Shown piece after piece: positions 42,141-50,620 of a stretch of 64,000 bases of DNA; the stretch's first letter is position 1; each line of letters starts with the position of its first letter. The notes under the pieces are model-generated. The model was not told the origin of the DNA and did not search any database. It saw nothing but the letters and a program-made list of their open reading frames with translations. This DNA is from Planctomycetota bacterium. Lineage in GTDB: Bacteria; Planctomycetota; UBA1135; GCA-002686595. Position numbers and translations under genes: made by a program. The stretch spans positions 124,001-188,000 of the forward strand of contig JABABA010000004.1 of NCBI GenBank assembly GCA_014238415.1. The letters are read 5' to 3'.

Positions 42141-43250
42141 GTGGCTGAGCTTCAACAGATCTTGGATGAGAGCGGAGCCCTTGTGGGAGAGGTCCCTGAC
42201 TTGTCTGATGAGCGTCTCAGGGAATTGTTCCAGCACATGCTCATGATTCGCTCCTTGGACGGGCGCATGTTGAAACTGCAGCGTGCTGGCCGAGTGGGCT
42301 TTGTGGGCACCGCTACAGGTTTGGAAGCGTCGTTGGTTGGTGCGGCTGCACCTCTCTTGCCCCAGGACTGGATGTGGTCCGGGTTGCGGGAAGGTGGTGC
42401 CGCCATCACCCGTGGACTGCCCATGTCAGAGTATGTGGCTCAGATGTACTGCAATTCGAATGACACCGCCAAGGGCCGGCAGATGTGCAATCACTTTCAG
42501 CACAAGGAGTCGAACTACCCTAGCTGGTCTTCGGTGATAGGTACCCAGATCACTCATGGAGTCGGGGCCGCCTACGCCAGCGCTCGGCGCGGGGATGACG
42601 CGGTGCACTCGATCCACTTTGGCGACGGTGCCAGCAGCTCCAACGGGTTTCATTCGGGTATGAACCTCGCTGGTGTTTGGAAGGCACCTTGCGTTTTTGT
42701 CTGTATCGACAATGGTTGGGCGATTTCGGTCAAGTCATCTGACCAAACTGCCGCCGAATCCTACTCGGACAAGGCCGAAGCCTATGGCATGTCCGGGGTG
42801 ACTGTGGACGGTAACGATGTACTTGCGGTGTATGTCGAAATGAAGACTGCGGTCGAGCGGGCTCGCGCAAAGGGTGGCCCGAGCTTGGTTGTGCTCAAGA
42901 CCTATCGTATGTTGGGACACTCAAGTTCCGATGATCCGAGCAAGTACCGAGAAGACGAGGAGGTCGAGGCCTGGGCCCAGTGTGATCCCCTGGACCGCTA
43001 CGAGTCCTTCCTGATAGCCCGGGGGCTGATCGATGCCAACGGGCGCTCGGCCCAAGAGGAGGCGATCTTGGCAGAGATAGATGAGGTGATCCACGAACAA
43101 GAAGCCGCCCCTCCTTTCCCTTTGCGATCTTTGGTGGAGGATGTCTATAGCGAGGTGCCCCGTCACCTGCGTCTCCAGTTCAATCAATTCCTAGAAGTCG
43201 CTGAACGCCGCGGGGATGCGACCCCCGGCGATGGTGCCTTTCCCCTTTGA
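42141..43250 (+). CDS. 2-oxoacid dehydrogenase E1 component, alpha subunit (second, divergent copy)
   Basis: A second E1alpha, about 369 residues, starting with GTG at 42141 just 4 nt after the E2 stop; an in-frame TTG at 42099 overlaps E2. It shares the core of the first copy (GFHSGMNLAGVWKAP, NGWAIS, YRMLGHSSSDD, ending GDGAFPL) but differs in the ThDP motif, which is GDG...DN rather than NN. The metal-binding second Asn is kept, so it should be active. The substrate-entry segment is WSGLREGGAAITRG instead of PSYRDFGMALHHG. This suggests a different oxoacid preference or a regulatory role. No second beta gene accompanies it. Confidence 0.9.
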   Translation: MAELQQILDESGALVGEVPDLSDERLRELFQHMLMIRSLDGRMLKLQRAGRVGFVGTATGLEASLVGAAAPLLPQDWMWSGLREGGAAITRGLPMSEYVAQMYCNSNDTAKGRQMCNHFQHKESNYPSWSSVIGTQITHGVGAAYASARRGDDAVHSIHFGDGASSSNGFHSGMNLAGVWKAPCVFVCIDNGWAISVKSSDQTAAESYSDKAEAYGMSGVTVDGNDVLAVYVEMKTAVERARAKGGPSLVVLKTYRMLGHSSSDDPSKYREDEEVEAWAQCDPLDRYESFLIARGLIDANGRSAQEEAILAEIDEVIHEQEAAPPFPLRSLVEDVYSEVPRHLRLQFNQFLEVAERRGDATPGDGAFPL

Positions 43251-43270
43251 GAGAGAATTCCCCCTTCCCC

Positions 43271-44671
43271 ATGAATCAGAGCCGCAAGGTCGTTGTAATC
43301 GGTGCCGGACCCGCAGGCTACGTCTGCGCGATCCGCCTCGCCCAATTGGGCCAGCAGGTAGTCGTTGTGGAGAAGGAAGCCCTGGGCGGGACCTGCCTGA
43401 ATGTGGGTTGCATTCCCTCCAAGGCCATGATCGCCGCGGGTTCGTTGATGGAAAAGGTCAGCCAGGCTCACAGCATGGGCATCACCATCGAAGGCATGCA
43501 ACTCGATCCCGCCAAGCTGGTGGATTGGAAGAATGCGATAGTTGGGCGTTTGACCGGAGGGGTGGGGGCCTTGCTCAAAAAACACGGTTGCCAGGTGATC
43601 ACGGGCACGGCGCGCCTACTAGACAAGAACACGGTGGAGGTCACTACCAAGCAGGGTGCCGAGAAAGTGTCCTGTGACGACATTGTGATCGCTACTGGTT
43701 CGGTGCCTATTGAGATCCCGGGTTTCGCTTTTGACGAGGACGCGGTCTGGTCTTCCACCGGTGCCCTTTCTCCTACAACGGTTCCCAATCATCTAGTGGT
43801 GATCGGTGGGGGCTATATCGGGCTTGAGATGGGCATGATGTATCACCATCTGGGTTCCCAGGTAACCGTGCTGGAGGCTACCGGTGGTGCATTGCCGGGC
43901 CAGGACCGGGACTGCGTCAAAGTCATCGAGCGTTCCCTCAAGAAGAAGAAGATCAATTTGCTGGTCAATACATTTGCCAAACAGTGGAGCAGGTCCGGCG
44001 ATGGTTTGGTGGTCACGATAGAGAAGAATGGAAAGACCGAAGAGATCTTGTGTGATCAGATCCTGTCCACCGTGGGTCGGCGCCCTTACAGCGAGGGGCT
44101 TGGCCTCGAGAACGTGGGCCTCGCCACCAACGAGAGCGGATTCATCCAGATCGACAAGCAAATGCGAACCAGCGTGCCCAATATCTACTGCGTGGGCGAC
44201 ACCGCTGGTCAACCCATGCTGGCCCACAAGGGCAGCAAGGAGGGATTGGTGGCGGCAGGTGTGATCGCTGGAAAGCCCGAGGAGTACGACGTGCGTTGCG
44301 TGCCTGCTGTAATCTTCACTGCTCCGGAAATGGCATCCGTAGGACTGACCGAGGATCAGGCCCGCGAGGCGGGCTACGAGCCCGTCACAGGCTCCTTCCC
44401 TTTCAAAGCCTCAGGCAGGGCCATGACCCTGCAGGATACCGAGGGCATGGTCAAGGTCGTCTCCGACGCCAAATCTGACCTTGTCCTGGGTGTACACATG
44501 GTTGGCCCGGAAGTCACAGAACTCATTGCTGAGGCAGCTTTGGCCATCGAAATGGGAGCCACCAGCGAAGACCTTGCGCGTACGATTCACGCCCACCCGA
44601 CCTTGCCGGAAGCTCTAATGGAAGCCGCTGAAGCCGTGCATAACATGGCCGTACACATCTACCAGCCCTGA
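43271..44671 (+). CDS. lpdA: dihydrolipoyl dehydrogenase (E3)
   Basis: The flavoprotein that reoxidises dihydrolipoamide with NAD. It has an N-terminal FAD motif GAGPAGYVCA (residues 11-20), the redox-active disulfide Cys42/Cys47 in GGTCLNVGCIPS, the NAD-binding GGGYIGLEMG, the second FAD motif YCVGDTAG, and the catalytic His-Glu pair in the C-terminal AHPTLPEALME. At 466 residues it has normal length. I used the ATG at 43271, just before the FAD-binding strand. It completes the E1-E2-E3 set of the operon and precedes lipB by 4 nt. Confidence 0.97.
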   Translation: MNQSRKVVVIGAGPAGYVCAIRLAQLGQQVVVVEKEALGGTCLNVGCIPSKAMIAAGSLMEKVSQAHSMGITIEGMQLDPAKLVDWKNAIVGRLTGGVGALLKKHGCQVITGTARLLDKNTVEVTTKQGAEKVSCDDIVIATGSVPIEIPGFAFDEDAVWSSTGALSPTTVPNHLVVIGGGYIGLEMGMMYHHLGSQVTVLEATGGALPGQDRDCVKVIERSLKKKKINLLVNTFAKQWSRSGDGLVVTIEKNGKTEEILCDQILSTVGRRPYSEGLGLENVGLATNESGFIQIDKQMRTSVPNIYCVGDTAGQPMLAHKGSKEGLVAAGVIAGKPEEYDVRCVPAVIFTAPEMASVGLTEDQAREAGYEPVTGSFPFKASGRAMTLQDTEGMVKVVSDAKSDLVLGVHMVGPEVTELIAEAALAIEMGATSEDLARTIHAHPTLPEALMEAAEAVHNMAVHIYQP

Positions 44672-44675
44672 GCCA

Positions 44676-45407
44676 GTGGACTCTCCTGTTTCTGATCTAC
44701 CGCTGCTCGAGGTCTTGCGCCTGGGAATTAAATCCCATCAGGAAACTTGGGATTTGCAGCAGGAGTTGCTTCAAAAACGCGCGGCGGATGAGATCAGTGA
44801 CACGCTGATCCTGGTAGAGCACGAGTCCTTGATTACTGTGGGTCGCGGCGGCGACCTGCAAGCCGTGGGATCAGCTGGTCTGCCTGTGGTGGAGGTGGAG
44901 CGAGGGGGTGAAGCCACTTATCATGGACCTGGGCAAGTCGTCGCTTATCCCATTATCGCCTTGCCTGAGGATCAGCGCGACCTGCATAGGCACCTTGGGA
45001 AGCTCGAGGAGGTCATCATCCGTGTGCTGGGCGAATTCGACATCACAGGCGAACGCAAGCAGGGTCTGACCGGCGTATGGATTGGTGAGCAAAAAGTTGC
45101 CTCAGTTGGTGTCGCGGTGCGGCAGTGGGTGACCTGGTATGGATTTGCCCTCAATGTGCACACGGACCTGGAACAATTTGCGGGGTTTCAGCCCTGTGGT
45201 CTCGACCCCAAGGTGATGACTCGAGTTGCGGATCACGTTCAGCTACCTCCGGCCACGATTCTCTTCGAGGTCTTGATCGTCAAACACATGCTTGAGGTGT
45301 TTGGGCGTCGCCTGCCTGATCCGCCCCCCCTGGATCCAGGACCGGAGCCTGGGGGTACCTGCAACTCAGGTCCGTCAGGGTTTCCGAGCCTGCCGATTAT
45401 TCCCTGA
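44676..45407 (+). CDS. lipB: octanoyltransferase LipB
   Basis: LipB moves octanoate from acyl carrier protein to the lipoyl domain lysine, the step before LipA. The motifs are RGGEATYHGPGQ with His83, the catalytic Lys140 (EQKVASVGVAV) and the acyl-accepting Cys174 (FQPCGL). The start is a GTG 4 nt after the E3 stop. The C-terminal tail of about 30 residues is Pro/Gly-rich and not part of the fold. As last gene of the operon it pairs with lipA at the first position; a terminator follows at 45468. Confidence 0.95.
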   Translation: MDSPVSDLPLLEVLRLGIKSHQETWDLQQELLQKRAADEISDTLILVEHESLITVGRGGDLQAVGSAGLPVVEVERGGEATYHGPGQVVAYPIIALPEDQRDLHRHLGKLEEVIIRVLGEFDITGERKQGLTGVWIGEQKVASVGVAVRQWVTWYGFALNVHTDLEQFAGFQPCGLDPKVMTRVADHVQLPPATILFEVLIVKHMLEVFGRRLPDPPPLDPGPEPGGTCNSGPSGFPSLPIIP

Positions 45408-45467
45408 TGCTCTCCAATTCGCCCACTGGTGGGAGCCAGGGCGGTGGGAGTGTCTCGATCCGAGATC

Positions 45468-45492
45468 AGTACTCGACTCTGCGAGTACTTTT
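45468..45492 (+). terminator. rho-independent terminator after lipB
   Basis: A perfect 8-bp stem AGTACTCG/CGAGTACT (45468-45475 with 45482-45489) with a 6-nt loop is followed by TTT. It lies 60 nt after lipB and closes the lipoate/2-oxoacid dehydrogenase operon. Confidence 0.85.
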
Positions 45493-45835
45493 CTCCGATT
45501 AGTGAGACAGGTCTCCCCTGTCAACCCCTTCTCTCAATGCACTCTTGTTCCCAGAAGTTCAAACACTCGCGCTGCAACTCGCGAGCCGTAATCGAACTTG
45601 TCTTGAATACGGGTTTTGGAGGGTTGGCATGATGCTCGATTGTGCCTGCGAGAATCGAATGCCTTCGGGGAGCTCGCTCTTGCTCGTCGGAGCAGAAGTG
45701 CTGACCCATGAAATCCCGAGTCTTGTCGAATTGACGAGAGCCGTTGGTGCCTCCCTCCATGCTCCCAAGAAGTTAGGACACAATCAGTGTGTGACTTCGT
45801 TTCAAGGCTCAGGAGCCAAGAGGACCTGATTCTCC
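45493..45835. other. intergenic region upstream of the HDOD-REC-GGDEF gene
   Basis: About 340 bp with no credible gene; the one open frame on the plus strand (about 45545-45829) has no family feature or good start. It should contain the promoter of the signalling gene at 45836. A GAGGA (about 45820-45824) upstream of the ATG may act as its ribosome-binding site. Confidence 0.35.
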
Positions 45836-47830
45836 ATGGAACGTCGTTTCGATGAAATGCGCCTGGCGCGGGACTTGCCTACGCCCTCGGCAGTCGGGCT
45901 CAAAATCCTGGAGTTGACTGCTCGCTCTGACTACGATCACGCTGAGCTTGTGAGTCTGATTGGTGCCGACCCGGCCTTGAGCGGGCGAGTATTGCGTCTG
46001 GCCAATAACATGGGACGTAGCAAAGGGGAGCCTGTCTCCTCTGTACAGCAGGCCGCTGCGTGTCTTGGTTCCGATGCTGTGCGCAAGGTGGCTCTTGGTT
46101 TCAGTCTGCTGGAGACTCGCATGCCTGTAGCGCGCCGCTTTTGTGTGGACTCTTTCTGGAGTCAGTCCTTGGCTTGTGCGGTGTCTGCAGAGATGCTTGC
46201 AAAGTCTACGGGCAAGGATCCGGCCAGTTTCTTTACCCTGGGATTGTTGAGTGGCATCGGGCGTTTGGCCTTGGCCTGCGTACATCCAGAAAGGTATGGA
46301 AGAATCTGTTGTGATCCAAGAGCCGCTGACGAAGCGTCCATGTTGCAGTTGGAGTGGCGTACCTTCGAAATCGACCATTTGGATGTCGGTGCATGCCTGC
46401 TCAAGGATTCGGGCTTGCCTGAGACCTTCAGCCAGGCCATAGAGCAGACTTCGCCACGGAAGGCGGCCTGTGGAGAATCCCAGGGCGAGTGGGCTCTGCT
46501 CCTGATCGCTGCGAGGTTGATTGGCAGGGTTCTTTCGCCCCATGCGAGCGATCCCCTTGGGGATCGGGCGCGAGCTCTGACCTCGCTGCCTTCCGCAGTG
46601 GAGCAGATGGGTTTGGCACCTGATAGCTTCACGGGCTTGATTCTAGAGGCCTCGAATAGATGGCATGAATGGGCGAACTTCACGGGCATTCGCAGGATGG
46701 GCCCAGATCTTGGGGATCTCTCCATGGCATTGGTAGAGGCAGCCAAATCAGAACCCCTGCCCGAGACATTCGTAGGCCGCAGGCAAGAGACTGATCGCGA
46801 CCTCTTCATGGAAGAGCACGCCATCCATGATGAGGAGGGCACCGAACAGCCGCGTCCCACTCGGGTGCTCTTGGTGGATGACGATCCTGCCATGTTGAAG
46901 CTGCTGGCCTTCAACTTGGAGAATGAGGGCTTCGAGGTCTTCATGGCTACCGAGGGCAGTGTGGCTCTTGAGCTGGCTATGCATATGCAACCGGAGGTAG
47001 TGATCATTGACTGGTTCATGCCCCTGATGAGCGGCGATGAGCTTCTGCAGGTATTGCGAAAATCGGAGATTGGCCGTCGCGTTTATGCGATCGGAATCAG
47101 TGCTGATGGGGGTGACACGCGTGCTCTGGAGGCCCTCGATTGCGGAGCCGACGACTTCATGTCCAAACCAATCAACCCAAAATTGTTTGCTGCGCGCGTG
47201 CGCGTTGGTTCCAGGGTCGTGGCAGAGCGCCAGGCAGTTGAGCGTTCCGAGCGAACCAACCACAGCCGCGCTGCAGAGATGGGTTTGATGGGTCGCCGTC
47301 TGCGCTCAGCGGCCTTGACTGACGCCTTGACCGGCCTCCCCAACCGTCGTCATGGTATGCGCTTGCTTGAGACGGAGTGGGATCGCTCTGATCGTGGCGA
47401 TCAACCTTTCTCGGTGATTGCCATCGACATTGACCACTTCAAGAAATTCAACGATCTTGCGGGCCATGACATCGGAGATGCTGTCCTGCGGGAGGTCTCC
47501 AGTACATTGGCAGAGAATTGCCGCACCGGAGACGCGGTCTCTCGAATGGGTGGAGAGGAGTTCCTTTGCGTCGTGGGAAGCGCTCGCATAGATGTTGCTT
47601 ACATTGCTGCGGAACGCCTGCGTCATGCGGTGGATCAACTGCCTCCGGTCCAGCTTGATGAACCCATGGTAATCACGATCAGTCTAGGGGTTGCACAGCG
47701 CGAGCCCTGGATGCGTTGCATGGATGACCTCTTGCGAGAAGCGGACAAGGCGCTCTATGTGGCCAAGGCTGAGGGCCGCAACAGAGTGTCTTTGGCTGTG
47801 GATCCGAAAGGGGGCGCGGCAAGCGCCTAG
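45836..47830 (+). CDS. HDOD-REC-GGDEF signalling protein (putative diguanylate cyclase)
   Basis: A 664-residue cytoplasmic protein with three modules. Residues 10-230 form an HDOD domain (LIGADPALSGRVLRLAN; AAACLGSDAVRKVALG). Residues 342-465 form a response-regulator receiver with the acidic pair at 348-349, phospho-acceptor Asp392 (IIDWFMP), Ser422 and Lys444. Residues 490-655 form a GGDEF domain with DALTGLPNRR, an active GGEEF at 572-576 and an intact inhibitory RxxD site at 563-566. It should make cyclic di-GMP under phosphorylation control and product inhibition. No histidine kinase gene is adjacent. HDOD at the N terminus of a REC-GGDEF protein is an uncommon order. Confidence 0.93.
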   Translation: MERRFDEMRLARDLPTPSAVGLKILELTARSDYDHAELVSLIGADPALSGRVLRLANNMGRSKGEPVSSVQQAAACLGSDAVRKVALGFSLLETRMPVARRFCVDSFWSQSLACAVSAEMLAKSTGKDPASFFTLGLLSGIGRLALACVHPERYGRICCDPRAADEASMLQLEWRTFEIDHLDVGACLLKDSGLPETFSQAIEQTSPRKAACGESQGEWALLLIAARLIGRVLSPHASDPLGDRARALTSLPSAVEQMGLAPDSFTGLILEASNRWHEWANFTGIRRMGPDLGDLSMALVEAAKSEPLPETFVGRRQETDRDLFMEEHAIHDEEGTEQPRPTRVLLVDDDPAMLKLLAFNLENEGFEVFMATEGSVALELAMHMQPEVVIIDWFMPLMSGDELLQVLRKSEIGRRVYAIGISADGGDTRALEALDCGADDFMSKPINPKLFAARVRVGSRVVAERQAVERSERTNHSRAAEMGLMGRRLRSAALTDALTGLPNRRHGMRLLETEWDRSDRGDQPFSVIAIDIDHFKKFNDLAGHDIGDAVLREVSSTLAENCRTGDAVSRMGGEEFLCVVGSARIDVAYIAAERLRHAVDQLPPVQLDEPMVITISLGVAQREPWMRCMDDLLREADKALYVAKAEGRNRVSLAVDPKGGAASA

Positions 47831-47836
47831 CTGGGA

Positions 47837-49852
47837 TCAGTTCGTCACGAACCAAGGGCTGGTCCAGGCCCAGGCTCCGTCCACTTGCTCCACCCTCAAG
47901 TAGGCGTAGCTACCAACCGTCAATGGGCCACCTGGGAGCTCGTAGGAACCGGTGAGGAATGGTACCGTCAAGGGCTCGCGAATCAGGTCCGTGAGTTGGC
48001 TGTCCCGCACCAGAGTGACTCGCTTGATAGGGGCGGTGCCGGTGATAGTCAGGTCTATCCGTGGGCTTGCGTCCGGGGTCACAGCTGTCCCGGGCTGTTG
48101 TCCCAGGAGGGATGCAGTCAGGTGAATTCTTGGGCCGCTTGTGGCGTAGGTTCTGCGTGCGCGAAGGGCTTCCAGAACCGCCATCTTTGTTCGTTTCTCG
48201 CTTAGGATTGCGGCCAGTCCGCCGTTGCCAGGGAGAGGACCTCCGCGCGCTTCTGGCCTTGCTCCGTAGAGGGGCGATAGGTGCGCGAGTCCAGGATGTC
48301 CATCGTGTCCATCCCCAGAGGCGACGAACCCCAACTGGACACCCGCGTCCAATTGATCTCTGACGAACTGACCGGCCCGACTGCCCCTCACCGTTGGTGC
48401 CCCGTCAGCTGCCTCACTGGAGCCATGCACACTGGCTACTTCTGTCAAGGGCTCAAGTACCGGGTCAGGGGCAAAGGTCCAGTTTGTGGAAACGGGCGCA
48501 CCTGAAGAGTGGTGCGCAAAGGTCAAAGCTGGCAGACCCTTCAGTCCTTCCCAGAGCTGCCGCGGGGTCTCGTATCGATCATCGAGGGATGAGAGCAGCG
48601 GTGCTTCTTCACCAAAGTACAGCACGTGGCGGTGCCCGTGGATCCAACTGGTCCACTCGTAGGCCGCAAGGGCCACGAACTTGTCCGGTTCATGGGCGGC
48701 GGTCACCACTTCGTTGATTCTGGACCAGAGGTCTGGGTTCTCGTCGAGAAACAGCACTCCAAAGTGGTCATGATCGGTGAGCGCCGCGACATCCAAGCCT
48801 GCGACTTCCCGCGCGTAGGCGAACCAATCTTCGGGACTGCCTGTGCCATCTGAATAGCACGAGTGTCCGTGTAGGTCGCCCCACAGGACTCTGGGCAGCT
48901 CGCTCGAGACCAGGATCGGATTGGAGCTGCAGACAAGAGTGAGTTCCTTTGATACGAATGTGACTTCGAGCCGTGTTGTGCCTGCTTGTTGGGCGCGGAA
49001 TGGGACTTGCACGACTCCTTTCGCCAAGCCCTCCAGTTTGACTTCGGTCTCGATCTCCAGCAGGCCTTGGGGTTCCTTGATGCGCAGCCAGCCTTCTGTT
49101 TCCACCCCGCGGTTGGCCAATGCATCCAAGACCGAGAGGTGCAGGAGTGCCCTTTCGCCAGGACGCAGCACAGTGGGAGCCAGGGCAACCACCATGGCTG
49201 CGGGGCCAGCGGTGATGCGCACGGTGGGTGAGTCCTTCAGTACAGACCGTGTGCCGTCTCCATCCCCGTCGACCCAGATCCAAATGCGCGCGGCAGCCTC
49301 GGAATGACGATCTGAGAGGGCACCGCTGCCCTTGCCGTAGATCAGTCGCACCACCTCGCCGGGGAGCAGGGCGCGTCCGCCGACCGTGGCCTGGAACAGG
49401 GGCCCTACTGCGGTTGCCGCCAGGTTCACTCCTTCGACATCGGTCGTGGCGCTTGTGAATCCCAGGCGCTCGGGAGTTCGCGTCTGGGGGTTGCTCCAAC
49501 CCCAGAAGGGTTCGGGCATCAGGAAGATCGCACCGCCTGTCTCGATACCCTCTGGTCCCACCGTGAAGTCAATGGTCCAGGTGTGAGGGGTACTGACTTG
49601 GACCACGGCTTCTTCGTCCGGTTGCAGTACAAGTTGTGCCGTTCCTCCACCGTCTGAAGGGGCATGGTGAGCATCGCGACCCGACTTGAGGTCCTCCACC
49701 GTGCCCCAGACCGCCGTGGGGGGAGAGGGGTTGTCGACCCTGGCGGGCGCTGGTGTCGGGGTGATTGGTTCTTGACCGCAGGCACCGATGAGAACCAACA
49801 GGATTGCTGTTGACCCCAACGATCTGATGGGGCGTCTGGATTCGTTCAGCAT
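47837..49852 (-). CDS. lipoprotein with C-terminal PHP/DUF3604-type metal-dependent domain
   Basis: From the ATG at 49852 the 671-residue protein begins with a lipoprotein signal ending in the lipobox LIGAC, so it should be lipid-anchored in the envelope. Residues about 25-330 are beta-rich (Ig-like or carbohydrate-associated) with no clear family. The C-terminal part resembles PHP-type phosphoesterases and DUF3604: GDLHGHSCYSDG supplies the HxH metal ligands, AALTDHDHFG the next ones, and HGHRHVLYF, FAHHSS and SGDGHDG further ligands. DUF3604 proteins are large extracytoplasmic PHP-related proteins of unknown substrate. The frame extends 24 codons upstream to 49924, overlapping the DinB-like gene. 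It is convergent with the GGDEF gene. Confidence 0.82.
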   Translation of the reverse strand: MLNESRRPIRSLGSTAILLVLIGACGQEPITPTPAPARVDNPSPPTAVWGTVEDLKSGRDAHHAPSDGGGTAQLVLQPDEEAVVQVSTPHTWTIDFTVGPEGIETGGAIFLMPEPFWGWSNPQTRTPERLGFTSATTDVEGVNLAATAVGPLFQATVGGRALLPGEVVRLIYGKGSGALSDRHSEAAARIWIWVDGDGDGTRSVLKDSPTVRITAGPAAMVVALAPTVLRPGERALLHLSVLDALANRGVETEGWLRIKEPQGLLEIETEVKLEGLAKGVVQVPFRAQQAGTTRLEVTFVSKELTLVCSSNPILVSSELPRVLWGDLHGHSCYSDGTGSPEDWFAYAREVAGLDVAALTDHDHFGVLFLDENPDLWSRINEVVTAAHEPDKFVALAAYEWTSWIHGHRHVLYFGEEAPLLSSLDDRYETPRQLWEGLKGLPALTFAHHSSGAPVSTNWTFAPDPVLEPLTEVASVHGSSEAADGAPTVRGSRAGQFVRDQLDAGVQLGFVASGDGHDGHPGLAHLSPLYGARPEARGGPLPGNGGLAAILSEKRTKMAVLEALRARRTYATSGPRIHLTASLLGQQPGTAVTPDASPRIDLTITGTAPIKRVTLVRDSQLTDLIREPLTVPFLTGSYELPGGPLTVGSYAYLRVEQVDGAWAWTSPWFVTN

Positions 49853-50355
49853 GACGCCGAATTGAGGATTTTCTCCGCAATTTGCAGGTGGTGTTCCGCG
49901 TGCATACGGGCGAAGGTAACCCATTCCCGGGCGTCAAGACCTCCTAGTTTCTCGTGCACTATTCGCCCAGTGGTGTTGCTCAGGTCTTGCCCTTCAAGTT
50001 CTTGTGCCGCCGTGCTAGCAGTGGCGATTTCCTGCTTCAGAAACTCCATATTGATCTCGTCGGGCGGGATCACCAGGCGCGGCGCCTTGGTTCCCCCTGG
50101 AAAGTGCCCCAAGGCCTGCAGTTGAGAAAACAGCTCGCTCTTGGGCAGATCATGCCGCAGGCGAGGGCTCGTGCCTGCCATGATCGTCGTCACGCATCTC
50201 ATCGCAAGATCTGTGGACAGGGCCACATGGTAGAGGTGCTGGGCAGCGGACCAGCCCGAGACTTCAGACTGCCGGTTGTTGAGAGCGTCGCTGCCCTTCT
50301 GGCGCAGGTCTTCCATGCCATCAAGGGCTGTGGTCAGTCTGCTGAGATTATCCAT
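49846..50355 (-). CDS. DinB-like (DUF1569-type) four-helix protein
   Basis: From the ATG at 50355 the 169-residue protein shows the DinB four-helix pattern: SAAQHLYHVALSTDLAMR near residue 35, with the first His ligand, and a final helix WVTFARMHAEHHLQIAEKIL carrying the other two His ligands. DinB-superfamily proteins bind metal and many are thiol-dependent transferases; the substrate here is unknown. A TTG at 50367 would add four residues. The stop lies within the first codons of the downstream lipoprotein gene (7-nt overlap), so the pair is coupled. Confidence 0.78.
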   Translation of the reverse strand: MDNLSRLTTALDGMEDLRQKGSDALNNRQSEVSGWSAAQHLYHVALSTDLAMRCVTTIMAGTSPRLRHDLPKSELFSQLQALGHFPGGTKAPRLVIPPDEINMEFLKQEIATASTAAQELEGQDLSNTTGRIVHEKLGGLDAREWVTFARMHAEHHLQIAEKILNSASC

Positions 50356-50419
50356 TCGTGTCTGCAATCAATTTGAGGGTGACGGACGGCACCCCCGCAG
50401 GCTAATCTCTGGGCCGCAT

Positions 50420-50496
50420 GGGCCCCTAGCTCAGCTGGTTAGAGCAAGCGACTCATAATCGCTTGGCCGTGGGTTCGAGTCCCACGGGGCCCACCA
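50420..50496 (+). tRNA. tRNA with CAT anticodon, probably tRNA-Ile2 (lysidine-modified)
   Basis: A complete cloverleaf: GGGCCCC acceptor stem paired with GGGGCCC, anticodon stem AGCGA/TCGCT and loop CTCATAA with anticodon CAT, T-arm GTTCGAGTC, and encoded CCA. The anticodon arm and the start of the acceptor stem match bacterial tRNA-Ile2, in which TilS turns C34 into lysidine to read AUA, more than elongator tRNA-Met. The tRNA call is certain; the isotype is inferred. Confidence 0.95.
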
Positions 50497-50620
50497 TACA
50501 TGCTTGTTTGGGGGGAGAATTTGTTTTGGGGATGAGTTTTGTTCCGGGTGTTTCTGGTGGGTGAGCCTGCCGCCCGTGAGGACATGTGAAGATCGAGCCG
50601 TGATTCGCTAGACTGCCATC

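Noticed and set aside
45545-45829. 94-codon open frame upstream of the HDOD-REC-GGDEF gene
   Set aside because: No good start, no recognisable motif, and the composition resembles the flanking non-coding sequence.
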